Counted from the first letter of the stretch, positions 1 through 9,727 are shown. The stretch is DNA of 53,766 nt from Candidatus Halobeggiatoa sp. HSG11 (GCA_030378105.1 JAUCGL010000012.1:1-53766), one strand, 5' to 3'. Notes: generated from the letters alone by a model not told the origin. Made by a program: numbers and translations.

Positions 1-389
1 GAAAAGCTATAGTCTGATATTTTTATAGATTTTAATTAAGAATTAAGCATTCATAATTAAGAATTGCTATACCAGCAGATGCTTCTTCTTAAAACAAACG
101 TAGAAATGAATAATTCAAAACCATTTCAGCGTATCCGCCAATCTTTAAGTTGTTTCTTGATTACCAACAACAACAATATTTCTGCTTTTTTATGTTATTG
201 ATTTTTCCTTATTATATTTTTTAATGGGAATTGTTGTTAAACTATTTAAGGCTATCACTATAATTTTGTCCAAACCATTATTACAATGGTATAATGATTA
301 ATACTTAAAAATTCTGATGACTAAATATATAACCGACTGCACGATTAATTGTAATAGTCCTTATTCAAACAACTTAAAAAGGTAATAAT
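1..389. other. Gene-free leader upstream of bamC
   Basis: No credible coding region is seen on either strand. Positions 28-70 carry the right half of the AT-rich repeat family (TTAATTAAGAATTAAG, then TAATTAAGAATT) that recurs near 9.8, 10.25, 16.7, 17.4 and 27.8 kb. A promoter-like pair lies at 266-295. The usual upstream neighbour of bamC in gammaproteobacteria, dapA, is absent, so bamC seems to be transcribed on its own here. Confidence 0.6.
266..295 (+). promoter_or_regulatory. Candidate sigma-70 promoter for bamC
   Basis: A perfect TATAAT at 290-295 is preceded by TG one base upstream (extended -10, TGGTATAAT). TTGTCC at 266-271 lies 18 bases upstream as a -35 with four of six consensus bases. 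It sits about 95 bases before the bamC start. The match is by eye in AT-rich DNA, so it is only a candidate. Confidence 0.4.
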
Positions 390-1535
390 ATGAAACTATT
401 TATTGGATGTCTACTTATCAGTATCACATGGGGTTGCAGTACCATTGACAAAGCTCTGCCAGACTATCGTACTGATTATAAAGAAAGCAAAATAACTCAA
501 CCGTTAGAAGTACCGCCGAATTTACTTGAATCAACTCTAACTGAAGAGCAGATGACTTTGCCAGCAGATATTCCAGAAACTACCTTTTCTGACTATGATA
601 AAGATGCTGATAAAACCAATATAGCTAAAGTTAATGTGGAACAGGTTTTATCAACTTCAGAAACTGTCCAAATAAAACGTAAAGACAATGTGCGTTGGTT
701 AGTATTCAATGATAAACCAACTGTTATATGGTCTAAAATTAAACAATTTTGGTTACAAAGTGGTTTTGAGCTTAAAATTGATGACCCAACCATAGGCATA
801 ATGGAAACTGAATGGAAAGAAAATCGAGCCGATATTCCGCAAGATATTATTCGTAAATATTTTGGCAAATATATTGATAATTTTTATTCAGCTTCTAGTC
901 GTGATAAATTTAGAATTCGCTTAGAACAAGTTGATGATACAACTGAACTTTATTTGACTCATAAAGGAGTGGAAGAAGTTGTTCAAGGGGAAGCTTTAAC
1001 TTGGCAAAGTCGCCCTTCTGATTCAGAACTTGAAATTGAAATGCTTAAACGTATTTTAGTATTCACTGGTGTTGAGCAGAAACCAACCGAAACTTTAATA
1101 GTTGCCGAAGAGAAAGGTATAGAAGTAGTAGAAGCGGTAGTGGAAACAACAGCTAAACCAACTAAGTTTGCTGAACTAGTAACTAAAGATTCTGAACAGT
1201 TTAGTATGATAATTCAAGAAAACTTTGCTCAAGCATGGCGGCGAGTTGGATTGGCATTAGATCGACTTGGATTTACTGTTGAAGACCGTGATCGTACAAG
1301 TGGTGTATATTTCATTCGTTATATTGTCACCGAAATTGATGATGGCTTTTTTAGCGGCTGGTTTGGAGACGAGAAAACTGAAAATGAAATGGAATATCTG
1401 ATTAATTTATTGGATGAATCAACAAAAACCCGAGTTATTATATTAGATAACAATAACAAGCCGGTATCCGATGCAACCAGTAAACGGATTTTGACGTTAT
1501 TACATGAATCAATTGTTGAGCATCATGCTATCTAA
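390..1535 (+). CDS. bamC: Outer membrane assembly lipoprotein BamC (NlpB)
   Basis: Recognised as the BamC/NlpB lipoprotein of the BAM complex, which inserts beta-barrel proteins into the outer membrane. The 381-residue product starts with a short hydrophobic segment ending at Cys16 (ITWGC), a weak lipobox with Trp at -2. It continues with the family's unstructured N-terminal segment (DYRTDYKESK, then PLEVPPNLL), which in E. coli contacts BamD. Two helix-grip domains follow at roughly residues 100-225 and 265-381. The length is slightly above the E. coli protein (344). An AAAAGG-type ribosome site precedes the ATG. The gene stands apart from dapA, its common partner elsewhere. Family assignment is firm; lipidation at Cys16 is inferred. 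Confidence 0.88.
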   Translation: MKLFIGCLLISITWGCSTIDKALPDYRTDYKESKITQPLEVPPNLLESTLTEEQMTLPADIPETTFSDYDKDADKTNIAKVNVEQVLSTSETVQIKRKDNVRWLVFNDKPTVIWSKIKQFWLQSGFELKIDDPTIGIMETEWKENRADIPQDIIRKYFGKYIDNFYSASSRDKFRIRLEQVDDTTELYLTHKGVEEVVQGEALTWQSRPSDSELEIEMLKRILVFTGVEQKPTETLIVAEEKGIEVVEAVVETTAKPTKFAELVTKDSEQFSMIIQENFAQAWRRVGLALDRLGFTVEDRDRTSGVYFIRYIVTEIDDGFFSGWFGDEKTENEMEYLINLLDESTKTRVIILDNNNKPVSDATSKRILTLLHESIVEHHAI

Positions 1536-1573
1536 ACCAGAACTAGAACTTCTATAATTTTAAGCAATTTTAA

Positions 1574-1647
1574 TGTAGGGTGTATAAGTGATAACGTCAT
1601 ACACCAAAACGATGAAGGTGGATGACACTTCGTTTATCCACCCTACA
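1574..1647. repeat. Repeat family E, solo copy
   Basis: A 74-bp element with inverted ends TGTAGGGTG and CACCCTACA, and an internal stretch GTATAAGTGATAACGTCAT that recurs at 42.8 kb. It lies between bamC and pdxB. Elements with this end sequence are widespread in gammaproteobacteria. No coding capacity is seen. Confidence 0.7.
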
Positions 1648-1695
1648 TTATAGAAATTATTTTATGCACATCCTTTAAACTTCCAAAATGAGATA

Positions 1696-2799
1696 ATGGA
1701 AATAATACTTGCAGATGAAAATATTCCATTGGTACAGGAAGCTTTCAGCAGTTTTGGCAAAGTCAACACTGTTAATGGCCGCAATCTGACCAATGCTGAC
1801 TTAACAGATGTAACAACTTTATTGGTACGTTCTGTTACAAAAATAAATGCTAAATTATTAGCGAATAGTTCTGTTAGTTTTGTTGGCACAGCAACTATAG
1901 GTTTTGATCATATTGATTTAGATTATTTAACGGAAAATAACATTGCTTTTGCTTGTGCTCCCGGCAGTAATGCAACTGCTGCTGCTGAATATGTGATAAG
2001 TGCATTGTTGGTGCTTGCCGAAAGACAAAATTTTCAACTCAAAGAAAAAACAGTTGGGATTATCGGTTGTGGCAATGTTGGCTCAAGAGTATTAAAAAAG
2101 TTAGAAGCATTGGGAATACAATGTCTTGTCCATGATCCATTGTTACAAAATGCTAACTATGTTGATTTGGAAACTATACTGACAGCAGACATCATTACTT
2201 TACATGTTCCGTTAGAAAAAGACGGAGACTACCCAACTTATCACCTAGTTAATAATGATTTTTTGGCTGAACTAAATGATGATGTTATTTTAATCAATAC
2301 CTCACGAGGTACGGTAATAGATGAGTCTGCTTTATCATTAACTTTGTTAGCTCGTCCGAATATAACTGTTGTATTAGATGTATGGAAAAATGAGCCAAAT
2401 ATTAATAAGTTACTATTACAACAAGTGACTTTAGCAACTCCACATATTGCCGGTTATAGTTTAGATGGTAAGGTAAGAGGTACTGAAATGTTGTATGCCA
2501 AAATATGTGAGCATTTTCAACAAGAAAAAAATTGGCAACCACAGCTTCCACCACCGCCGGTCACTCAATTGTCATTTTCCAATACAATAGATGATGATGT
2601 TGCTATAAACATAGCTGTTATGGCTTGTTATGATATACGGAAAGATGATGCTGTTTTACGTCAAATGAGTTCTAGTTTTGATAAATTAAGAAAAAATTAT
2701 CCATTGCGTAGAGAGTTTAACCAATTAACTATCCAATTACCGCCAGAAAAATCAACATTAGCAAAACGTATGCAGGGTTTGGGATTTAAAGTTGTTTGA
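1696..2799 (+). CDS. pdxB: Erythronate-4-phosphate dehydrogenase PdxB
   Basis: D-isomer-specific 2-hydroxyacid dehydrogenase of the PdxB type. It oxidises 4-phospho-D-erythronate in the DXP-dependent pyridoxal phosphate pathway in the cytoplasm. The start MEIILADENIP aligns with the family's MKILVDENMP opening. The Rossmann dinucleotide loop is visible at about residue 116 (GIIGCGNVGSR), followed by the catalytic Arg region (INTSRGTVIDE) and the His of the TPHIAGYS motif. The C-terminal tail of about 80 residues matches the PdxB dimerisation domain, which separates it from SerA. The 367-residue length is typical (E. coli 378). No strong ribosome site precedes the ATG, but the start fits the family. 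Confidence 0.93.
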   Translation: MEIILADENIPLVQEAFSSFGKVNTVNGRNLTNADLTDVTTLLVRSVTKINAKLLANSSVSFVGTATIGFDHIDLDYLTENNIAFACAPGSNATAAAEYVISALLVLAERQNFQLKEKTVGIIGCGNVGSRVLKKLEALGIQCLVHDPLLQNANYVDLETILTADIITLHVPLEKDGDYPTYHLVNNDFLAELNDDVILINTSRGTVIDESALSLTLLARPNITVVLDVWKNEPNINKLLLQQVTLATPHIAGYSLDGKVRGTEMLYAKICEHFQQEKNWQPQLPPPPVTQLSFSNTIDDDVAINIAVMACYDIRKDDAVLRQMSSSFDKLRKNYPLRREFNQLTIQLPPEKSTLAKRMQGLGFKVV

Positions 2800-2835
2800 A
2801 ATAATAAGGACTTAAAAAACTATTAAGCAATTCTT

Positions 2836-2927
2836 AATTGTGAATGGTTAACTGTGAATAATTAATTGTTAATTAAAGTCAAAATCATTAATAATTAACC
2901 ATTTTTAATTCACTTATTCACAATTAA
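2836..2927. repeat. Family H core copy (AT-rich inverted repeat)
   Basis: An imperfect inverted repeat: TTAATTGTGAATGG on the left mirrors TTATTCACAATTAA on the right, around GTTAATTAAAGTCAAAATCA. Near-identical cores occur at about 38.88-38.97 kb and, in inverted orientation, at 13.92-14.02 kb. This copy lacks clear AGGTGTTCG ends. It separates pdxB from acnB. Confidence 0.65.
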
Positions 2928-3026
2928 ATATTTCTGAAAAATTCCAAATACCTATAAAATCCTTAAACATTTTAATTCACTGCATATTTAAAAAAACTAC
3001 CAAATTAACCAACGAGATATTTAAGA

Positions 3027-5510
3027 ATGTTAAATACTTATAAACAACATTGTACAGAACGTGCTACCCAAGATTTACCACCTTTACCATTGGACGTTGA
3101 ACAAGTAACTGATTTGGTAGAATTACTTAAAAGTTCAGATGACCAAGAATTATTGGGTTTATTAGTTAATCGAGTACCACCTGGAGTTGACGAAGCTGCT
3201 GAAATTAAAGCTAATTTTTTGGCTAACCTTGCTAAAGGTAATGAAACTTGTCCTTTGATAACTCCTAATCATGCAACGGAATTGCTTGGCACAATGCGTG
3301 GTGGTTATAACTTGCAACCTTTAGTGGATTTACTGGACAATGAAACTCTAGCTCCAATTGCTGCTAAAGCTTTATCCCATACCTTATTGATTTTTGATGC
3401 TTTTGAGAAAATAGTTGCCAGACAAGATAAATGGTCAACTCAAATTTTAAATTCTTGGGCGGAAGCAGAATGGTTTACTTCAAAACCAAAATTACCAGAA
3501 TCCATAACTGTCACCATATTTAAAGTAGACGGCGAAACCAATACCGATGATTTATCTCCAGCATCAGAGGCTTGGAGTCGGCCAGATATTCCATTACATG
3601 CTAAAGCTATGCTTATCAATAAAATGCCAGATGCTTTACAAGTCATGGCAGATTTGCAGAAACCAATAGCTTATTGTGGTGATGTGGTTGGTACTGGTTC
3701 TTCTCGTAAATCAGCAATTAATTCATTGATTTGGTATATTGGTGATGATATTCCTCACATTCCTAATAAACGTCAAGGTGGGGTGATTTTAGGCGGTAAA
3801 ATAGCTCCAATTTTTTTCAATACTGCTGAAGATTCAGGAGCATTGCCGATAGAATGTGACGTAAGTAAGATTAAGCATGGTGATGTGGTTACGATTTATC
3901 CATATCAAGGTCGGATTGTGAATCAAGCTGGCGAAGAGATAAGCACCTTTAAACTTTATCCAGTTACTTTACCAGATGAAATCCAAGCTGGTGGACGAAT
4001 TCCATTGATTATTGGCCGGACTTTAACTAATAAAGCTCGGAAAACTCTGGGACAAGAACCAACTCAAATATTTATCAGTCCTGAAGCCAGCAAAACTTAT
4101 ACTACTGGTTTTACCTTAGCTCAAAAAATTGTTGGTAAAGCCTGTGATGTGGCTGGAATAAGGCCGGGTACTTATTGCGAACCGAAGATAACAACTGTTG
4201 GCTCTCAAGATACAACTGGAGCTATGACTCGTGATGAATTGAAGGAATTGGCTTGTTTGCATTTTTCAGCCGATTTAGTCATGCAAAGCTTTTGTCATAC
4301 TGCTGCTTATCCTAAATCAATTGATATTCAGTTACAAAATAATTTGCCAACTTTTATGGGGCAACGTGGTGGAGTTTCATTACGGCCCGGTGATGGCATA
4401 ATTCATTCATGGATCAATCGGATGATTTTACCGGATACAGTTGGTACTGGTGGTGATTCTCATACTCGGTTTCCAATGGGGATAAGTTTTCCGGCTGGTT
4501 CAGGTCTAGTAGCATTCGCTTCAGCATTGGGCATTATGCCTTTAGATATGCCAGAATCAGTTTTAGTACGTTTTAAAGGTGAAATACAGCCCGGAATAAC
4601 TCTGCGTGATTTGGTTAACGCTATTCCTTATATTGCTATTCAAGAAGGGTTGCTAACAGTCGCTAAAGCTGGTAAAAAGAATATTTTTTCTGGTAAAATT
4701 TTAGAAATTGAAGGTTTGCCTAAGTTAAAAGTTGAACAAGCTTTTGAATTTGCTGATGCTTCCGCAGAACGTTCTGCTAATGGTTGTACTGTTAGATTGG
4801 ATAAGGAACCTATTATTGAATATTTGACTTCCAATATTGCGTTGTTACGTCAAATGATAGCTGATAATTATGGTGATAAAGATACAATAGCCCGCAGAAT
4901 TTCGGCGATGGAAGATTGGTTAAATAATCCAGTATTGTTGGAACCTGACAGTGATGCAGAATATGCTGCCACAATTGAAATTGACTTGAATGAGATAAGA
5001 GAACCGTTACTGGCTTGTCCTAACGATCCTGATGATGTCAGGCTTTTGTCACAGGTTGCCGAACAGAAAATTGATGAAGTATTTATTGGTTCGTGTATGA
5101 CTAATATTGGCCATTATCGGGCAGCAAGTAAGGTATTAAAAGACGATGTACCAGTTCGCTTATGGATAACTCCGCCAACTCGTATGGATGAGCATCAATT
5201 AGTGCAGGAAGGTGTGTATTCTATCTTTGGTAAAGCTGGGGCAAGGACTGAAACACCTGGTTGTTCTTTATGTATGGGAAATCAAGCGAGGGTTAAGGAA
5301 AATGCCACTGTTGTTTCCACTTCAACTCGTAATTTTCCTAATCGTTTGGGAAAAAATGCTGATGTTTATTTAGCCTCGGCTGAATTGGCTGCTATAACTG
5401 CTAAATTAGGTAAAATACCAACTGTAGCCGAGTATATGCAAAATTTTGAAGCTATCAGTTCCGCATCAGATGAAGTATATCAATATTTGAATTTTTCTGA
5501 AGCATCGTAA
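3027..5510 (+). CDS. acnB: Aconitate hydratase B AcnB
   Basis: Bifunctional aconitase B, catalysing citrate-isocitrate interconversion in the TCA cycle with a [4Fe-4S] cluster. The 827-residue product has the AcnB-specific order: an N-terminal HEAT-like domain (residues 1-160), the swivel domain (about 165-375, with [18 protein letters not shown]) and the three catalytic domains. Cluster ligands are visible as Cys690 (GSCMTN) and Cys746/Cys749 (CSLCMGN). The substrate-site run [10 protein letters not shown] follows. It is slightly shorter than E. coli AcnB (865), the difference lying at the ends. In other bacteria AcnB can also bind mRNA when it loses its cluster; nothing here tests that. It lies between two intergenic repeats and seems monocistronic. 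Confidence 0.95.
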   Translation: MLNTYKQHCTERATQDLPPLPLDVEQVTDLVELLKSSDDQELLGLLVNRVPPGVDEAAEIKANFLANLAKGNETCPLITPNHATELLGTMRGGYNLQPLVDLLDNETLAPIAAKALSHTLLIFDAFEKIVARQDKWSTQILNSWAEAEWFTSKPKLPESITVTIFKVDGETNTDDLSPASEAWSRPDIPLHAKAMLINKMPDALQVMADLQKPIAYCGDVVGTGSSRKSAINSLIWYIGDDIPHIPNKRQGGVILGGKIAPIFFNTAEDSGALPIECDVSKIKHGDVVTIYPYQGRIVNQAGEEISTFKLYPVTLPDEIQAGGRIPLIIGRTLTNKARKTLGQEPTQIFISPEASKTYTTGFTLAQKIVGKACDVAGIRPGTYCEPKITTVGSQDTTGAMTRDELKELACLHFSADLVMQSFCHTAAYPKSIDIQLQNNLPTFMGQRGGVSLRPGDGIIHSWINRMILPDTVGTGGDSHTRFPMGISFPAGSGLVAFASALGIMPLDMPESVLVRFKGEIQPGITLRDLVNAIPYIAIQEGLLTVAKAGKKNIFSGKILEIEGLPKLKVEQAFEFADASAERSANGCTVRLDKEPIIEYLTSNIALLRQMIADNYGDKDTIARRISAMEDWLNNPVLLEPDSDAEYAATIEIDLNEIREPLLACPNDPDDVRLLSQVAEQKIDEVFIGSCMTNIGHYRAASKVLKDDVPVRLWITPPTRMDEHQLVQEGVYSIFGKAGARTETPGCSLCMGNQARVKENATVVSTSTRNFPNRLGKNADVYLASAELAAITAKLGKIPTVAEYMQNFEAISSASDEVYQYLNFSEAS

Positions 5511-5523
5511 TTTGTTTTTTTGT

Positions 5524-5547
5524 AGAGACAAGGCATGCCTTGTCTCT
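5524..5547. repeat. 24-bp perfect palindrome after acnB
   Basis: A perfect palindrome whose arm reads AGAGACAAGGCA, centred between 5535 and 5536, 14 bases after the acnB stop. As RNA it would fold into a strong hairpin followed shortly by TTTTTT, so it may act as a terminator. Similar GAGACAAGGC palindromes are common dispersed repeats in other bacteria. Confidence 0.6.
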
Positions 5548-5591
5548 TCATTTTTTAAATAATCCTCCAATCAAAAAATTCCATCGTATTC

Positions 5592-7151
5592 ATGTTTACC
5601 TTCATAAAATCAGTATATCTTTCAATTCTTAAATACCCAAAATTAGGTGATATTTTAGCCCTCCTCAGTGGTGCTATTTTACCATTGGCCTACGCTCCTT
5701 ATTCTATGTCTTCAATCGCAATATTGTCATTAATGATGTTATTTGTACTATGGCAAAACATCACTCCCAAACAAGCTTGGTGGCGAGGTTTTTTATATGG
5801 GATAGGTATGTTTGGAATGGGAGTATCGTGGGTACATATCAGCTTTTATCAATTTGGTGGTTTGCCAATGGTAGGAGCCATTTTATTAACTCTGGTTTTT
5901 GTGTTAATCATGGCTATGTATCCAGCATTTTTAGGTTGGTTACTTATTCGTTATTTCCCTGATCCTAAACATAATTTGCTTTTATTACCAGCAGCTTGGA
6001 CTTTAATGGAATGGTTACGAGGTTGGTTATTTACTGGTTTTCCTTGGTTAAGCATTGGTTATGGCCAAATTGATTCACCATTTAATAGTTTTGCACCATT
6101 ATTGGGAGTTTATGGAGTTAGCTTTTTTACTGTATTAGCAGCAGTGTTACTTATTATTTATGTTCTTAATTCCAAGTCATTAACTAGACCAATTAATACC
6201 ACTTTTTTTATATTGATTGCATTAGTTATTGTTACAGAATTAGTAAAAAATATAGAATGGACTAAACCAATAGATAAACCGGTTAAAGTAGCTCTTATGC
6301 AAGGTAATGTACCGCAGGAATTCAAATGGTTATCAGGTTTTCAACTACCAAGTATGCAGCGTTATTTGGAATTAAGTCAATCTCATCGTGATGCCGATCT
6401 TATTATCTGGCCTGAAACAGCTATTCCATTGTTTTATCATGAAATACCTAGTTATGCTCCCGGTTTTTTAGAGGAGTTAAGACGAGAATATTTGGAACAT
6501 AAAACTGATTTTTTAATTGGGGTTCCAATAATGCACTCAGATGGAACTTATTATAATGCAGTGATGACTTTTACCGATAAATCAGAGTTTTATTATAAAA
6601 ATCATCTAGTTCCTTTCGGAGAATATATTCCTTTACAATTTATTTCTGGCAATTTATTTAAACTACTTAACATTCCAATGTCAGAATTTTCATCTGGTGC
6701 TAAAAAACAAGCTCCTTTAACAAGTGTTGGACATTCTGTTGGAGTATCAATCTGTTATGAAGATGCTTTTGGGGATTTAATCCGCAATAGTTTACCAGCA
6801 GCAGAATTATTGGTCAATGTCAGTAATGACGCTTGGTTTGGTGATTCAATTGCTCCCCATCAACATTTAGAAATAGCCCGTATGCGAGCTTTGGAGACTG
6901 GTCGTTATTTGTTGCGTGCAACTAACACTGGTATTTCTGCCGTGATAGATAACAAAGGTAAAATAATTGCCCAATCTCCACAGTTTAAAATAACTGCCTT
7001 ACGTGCAGAAGTGCAACCGTATCAAGGAATAACTCCTTATGTTCGATTTGGCGATAATTTAATAATATTTATATCATTGTTCATATTAGGTTTAGCATAT
7101 TTTTTAAGAATTATTCGCTTTTCAATGGTTCGGGCAGTTTTTGACAAGTAA
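5592..7151 (+). CDS. lnt: Apolipoprotein N-acyltransferase Lnt
   Basis: Integral inner-membrane enzyme that adds the third acyl chain to outer-membrane lipoproteins such as BamC. The N-terminal half (residues 20-220) holds about six to seven hydrophobic segments. A periplasmic nitrilase-like domain follows at about 230-480, and a final membrane segment at 487-508. The Glu-Lys-Cys triad is visible as Glu275 (WPETAIP), Lys336 (YYKNHLVPFGEY) and Cys388 (VSICYED). The 519-residue length fits the family (E. coli 512). The ATG follows the acnB palindrome by 44 bases with no good ribosome site. Its usual neighbour ybeX/corC is absent. Family assignment is firm. Confidence 0.95.
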   Translation: MFTFIKSVYLSILKYPKLGDILALLSGAILPLAYAPYSMSSIAILSLMMLFVLWQNITPKQAWWRGFLYGIGMFGMGVSWVHISFYQFGGLPMVGAILLTLVFVLIMAMYPAFLGWLLIRYFPDPKHNLLLLPAAWTLMEWLRGWLFTGFPWLSIGYGQIDSPFNSFAPLLGVYGVSFFTVLAAVLLIIYVLNSKSLTRPINTTFFILIALVIVTELVKNIEWTKPIDKPVKVALMQGNVPQEFKWLSGFQLPSMQRYLELSQSHRDADLIIWPETAIPLFYHEIPSYAPGFLEELRREYLEHKTDFLIGVPIMHSDGTYYNAVMTFTDKSEFYYKNHLVPFGEYIPLQFISGNLFKLLNIPMSEFSSGAKKQAPLTSVGHSVGVSICYEDAFGDLIRNSLPAAELLVNVSNDAWFGDSIAPHQHLEIARMRALETGRYLLRATNTGISAVIDNKGKIIAQSPQFKITALRAEVQPYQGITPYVRFGDNLIIFISLFILGLAYFLRIIRFSMVRAVFDK

Positions 7152-7152
7152 A

Positions 7153-7568
7153 TGAGTTTCACAGAAATTTCATGATGTCCACAGAACGTCCATATTCCGT
7201 GGACTAATCAATTAGACATCTTTCCTAAATAAGTATATATACTTAATTTAACTAAGCTTGCCGCAGATAAGCTTTTATATTCCACCGATTTCATCGGAGG
7301 CTATTCACATTCAATCCTTTCAGGATAGTTAAAACAACCCCAACGGGGTTCACACTTGAATAGCCATAGGTGAAACCTATGGAATCAAATCAATTAAAAT
7401 GCTCTCTGCGTCAACCATCAGTTATTTAGGAAAGATGTCTATTTTTCAGTGAAATCGGTTATAATTGCCTTGATACGTCCGGTCTCATTGGGCGACCTCA
7501 CACTGAAGTAGCTCCATCCCACCAACTTTCCCATGACGTTACACGGTGAGCTTGTTCAAAATTTCAAG
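7153..7568 (+). repeat. Repeat family D, full copy split by element B
   Basis: The copy starts one base after the lnt stop with TGAGTTTCACAGAAATTTC and runs to CTTGTTCAAAATTTCAAG. It is interrupted at 7214-7443 by element B. The uninterrupted copy at 42205-42391 shows the same sequence without the insertion. Near its left end is a hairpin, TCCACAGAA/TTCCGTGGA around CGTCCATA. Other copies lie at 37089-37232 (inverted), 45618-45680 and 32096-32153 (partial). Confidence 0.75.
7214..7440. mobile_element. MITE-like element B, intact copy
   Basis: A 227-bp non-coding element with perfect 19-bp terminal inverted repeats, AGACATCTTTCCTAAATAA at 7214-7232 and its complement at 7422-7440. It is flanked by ATT on both sides (7211-7213 and 7441-7443). 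The flanks rejoin to the empty site seen at 42.25 kb. Inside are four consecutive short hairpins with three-base loops: CCACCGAT-TTC, ATCCT-TTC, AACCCC-AAC and CCATAGGT-GAA. The first has one mismatch in this copy. No transposase is encoded. Partial copies lie at 42581-42759 and 52332-52604. Confidence 0.75.
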
Positions 7569-7941
7569 TAATATACGGATATCCTTCGATTTTTAAGAGT
7601 AAATTTACATTCATTGCAAAATAAATTTTGTACCCTTATTTGAAAATTTTCTGCATAATATCAGTTAATTAATTTCTCCATCAAGTTATAATCAAAGTCT
7701 ATTACTTGACCTTAAACAAGGTAAAAATAACTCTAAAGAAGCATATTTAAACAATCTATATTTTTAAAGAATCTTTTTTCGTAAAGGATATTTTTTAAGT
7801 TATAAAAACCATAACCCAAGATTTATTTTGGGTATTTTTATATTAATATAAATATATTCTATTAAATGTTATTAAATATTCACTTGAAATAGATATTTTC
7901 GTTTTTAAAATCTATCAGATCTAAAATAAAAGGTAAAAATC
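7569..7941. other. Gene-free leader of the redox operon
   Basis: AT-rich DNA without a credible ORF. A small ACCTT-AAAC-AAGGT hairpin lies near 7708-7721. A stronger terminator-like hairpin is listed separately at 7814-7839. No clear FNR, ArcA or sigma-54 site was recognised. A weak AAAGGT ribosome site precedes the ATG at 7942. Confidence 0.5.
7814..7839 (+). terminator. Terminator-like hairpin ahead of the redox operon
   Basis: ACCCAA at 7814-7819 pairs with TTGGGT at 7828-7833 and is followed by ATTTTTA. Since no gene lies between lnt and here, it could end read-through from lnt or act as an attenuator in the leader of the operon starting at 7942. The stem is only six pairs, so strength is uncertain. 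Confidence 0.4.
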
Positions 7942-8808
7942 ATGCCTGATTCGCATGAAAAAACACGTCGTTCTTATGGATTACAAACTGCTGGTACCAA
8001 AGGTGTAGCCGGAACCAAACGCTATGCAATGATCATTGACCTAAGAAAATGTATAGGTTGTAGGTCTTGTATGGTTGCTTGCAAAGCTGAATTTGGAATT
8101 CCTTTAGGAGTCTGGCGAACTTGGGTAAAAGAAGGCGATAAAGGTAGATATCCAAATACTAAACGGATATTTATGCCACGCCTGTGTAATCACTGCGATT
8201 ATCCAGTTTGTGTTCGCAACTGTCCAACTCAAGCAACTTTTAAACATAAAGATGGCTTTGTATTGCAACGTTATAATCGTTGTATCGGCTGTCGAACTTG
8301 TATGGTTGCTTGTCCTTATAATGCTAGGCATCTTATTCCAGCCAAGCGGACTGATGGAAACTTACCTACAATGGTAGTTGACAAATGTACTTTTTGTATT
8401 CATCGGGTGAAAAAAGGTATAGTTCCTTCTTGTGTTCAAGCCTGTGTTGGTGGAGCAAGAATTTTTGGGGATATGAATGATCCCAATAGTGAAGTAGCCA
8501 AATTAGCTTCCAAAGAAACTTTAACCGTATTAAAACCTGAATTAGGCACAAGCCCATCGGTTTCTTATATTGGTGGAGATTGGGAGTTGATGGATGAGCC
8601 ACATAGCTATACTAATCGTTCTACCGGTCTTAAAGAAGAATTCAATGATTTCAAACGGAATCATAAAGGTGATGCGTTTGGTGATATTATTGAAGGTGGC
8701 GACTCAACTATGAAACAAGTTGGTCAAAATATGAACGGTTTTTTACACACTATTCCACACAAAGCGAAAAATGTATTTGACGCATTTGTGAATTTTCTTT
8801 TTAAATAG
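7942..8808 (+). CDS. Four-cluster Fe-S subunit of an NrfD-linked redox complex
   Basis: DmsB/PsrB/NrfC-type ferredoxin subunit that would carry electrons between the catalytic subunit and the membrane anchor. All sixteen cysteines of four [4Fe-4S] clusters are present: 37/40/43/47, 82/85/90/94, 114/117/120/124 and 149/152/164/168. The 288-residue length exceeds the usual 190-240 because of an extra C-terminal tail of about 80 residues rich in charged residues. No Tat or Sec signal is obvious, so export would depend on the partner at 10305. It is the first gene of the cluster; an NrfD gene follows after nine bases with a strong ribosome site. The substrate of the complex cannot be told from this subunit. 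Confidence 0.85.
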   Translation: MPDSHEKTRRSYGLQTAGTKGVAGTKRYAMIIDLRKCIGCRSCMVACKAEFGIPLGVWRTWVKEGDKGRYPNTKRIFMPRLCNHCDYPVCVRNCPTQATFKHKDGFVLQRYNRCIGCRTCMVACPYNARHLIPAKRTDGNLPTMVVDKCTFCIHRVKKGIVPSCVQACVGGARIFGDMNDPNSEVAKLASKETLTVLKPELGTSPSVSYIGGDWELMDEPHSYTNRSTGLKEEFNDFKRNHKGDAFGDIIEGGDSTMKQVGQNMNGFLHTIPHKAKNVFDAFVNFLFK

Positions 8809-8817
8809 GAGGTCAAC

Positions 8818-9726
8818 ATGAACGAAAGTGTCATTACTTATAATGTGTTCCATCATGTTGCGTGGGGAACCACTATCTCTGTTTATTTCTGGCTAGTTGG
8901 AGCAAGTGCTGGCTCATTTGTTATTTCCAGCTTTGGCTGGGTATTCGGTATTAAACGCTATAAACCATTAGCTTTGACAGCATCTGTAACAGCAATCGCT
9001 ATGTTGCTTATTGTCCCAATATTATTAATCTGGGATTTGGGTAGACCATTACGGTTTTTGTATCTTATGCTACCCGGTTACTGGCACGCTACCGGGCCGA
9101 TGTCATGGGGTACTGCATTAATTTTTTCCTACCCTATCGCAATGCTTATTTATACTTATTTTGTAGTCAAAAATAATCCGTTATGGGCTAAAATAGTCGG
9201 CATTGTTTCTATTGTTTTGGCTTTATCCACTCACTGGTACACTGGTGTAGTGATGGAACTTAACCCGGGCCGTTTTCTTAATCACACTGCCCTTGCGCCG
9301 TTGTTATTTTTAACTGGAGCTTTCATTTCTGGAATTGGCTTATTAATTCTGATTTTATGGATACAAAATATGTTTGTTGCCATCAAAAATCGAATTGAAT
9401 GGGCGTTGATAGAAGAAATGGCTCAGTACATGATGTATGGCTTAGTCTTCGATGCTTTTCTACTCTTTTTAGATTTTATGCAGACTTTATATGGTAGCCA
9501 TAGTGAAGTTATGGGACATGAAATCGTATTGATGGGAGTATTTAGATTCCCCTATTTGTGGCTAGAAATGGTTATTGGTTTAATCATTCCATTCTTTATT
9601 CTTGTATCGCCTATTAAGAAATTTAAGGCAGGGATTATATTAGCCGCATTATTAGTAGCAGTCGGAGTTTACGGAATGAGAGTTTGGTGGGTTATGGGTG
9701 GCCAGTATCTACAAACGTTTTATTAA
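8818..9726 (+). CDS. NrfD/PsrC-type quinone-interacting membrane subunit
   Basis: Polytopic protein of 302 residues in the NrfD (PsrC) superfamily, which passes electrons between the quinone pool and an Fe-S partner. About eight hydrophobic helices are visible. Family landmarks are the GASAGSF run in helix 1-2 and IWDLGRPLRFLYLMLPGYW followed by GPMSWGT. A strong AGGAGGTCAAC site precedes the ATG, which fixes the start. It belongs to the operon beginning at 7942. Its stop runs straight into an AT-rich repeat, after which a foreign-looking S23 gene interrupts the cluster. Assignment to NrfD is firm; the direction of electron flow is unknown. Confidence 0.88.
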   Translation: MNESVITYNVFHHVAWGTTISVYFWLVGASAGSFVISSFGWVFGIKRYKPLALTASVTAIAMLLIVPILLIWDLGRPLRFLYLMLPGYWHATGPMSWGTALIFSYPIAMLIYTYFVVKNNPLWAKIVGIVSIVLALSTHWYTGVVMELNPGRFLNHTALAPLLFLTGAFISGIGLLILILWIQNMFVAIKNRIEWALIEEMAQYMMYGLVFDAFLLFLDFMQTLYGSHSEVMGHEIVLMGVFRFPYLWLEMVIGLIIPFFILVSPIKKFKAGIILAALLVAVGVYGMRVWWVMGGQYLQTFY

Positions 9727-9727
9727 T

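Noticed and set aside
7296-7345. CRISPR-like repeat (CAATCCTTTCAGGATAGTTAAAAC)
   Set aside because: It resembles some CRISPR repeats, but occurs once per element B copy with no regular repeat-spacer array and no cas genes nearby.
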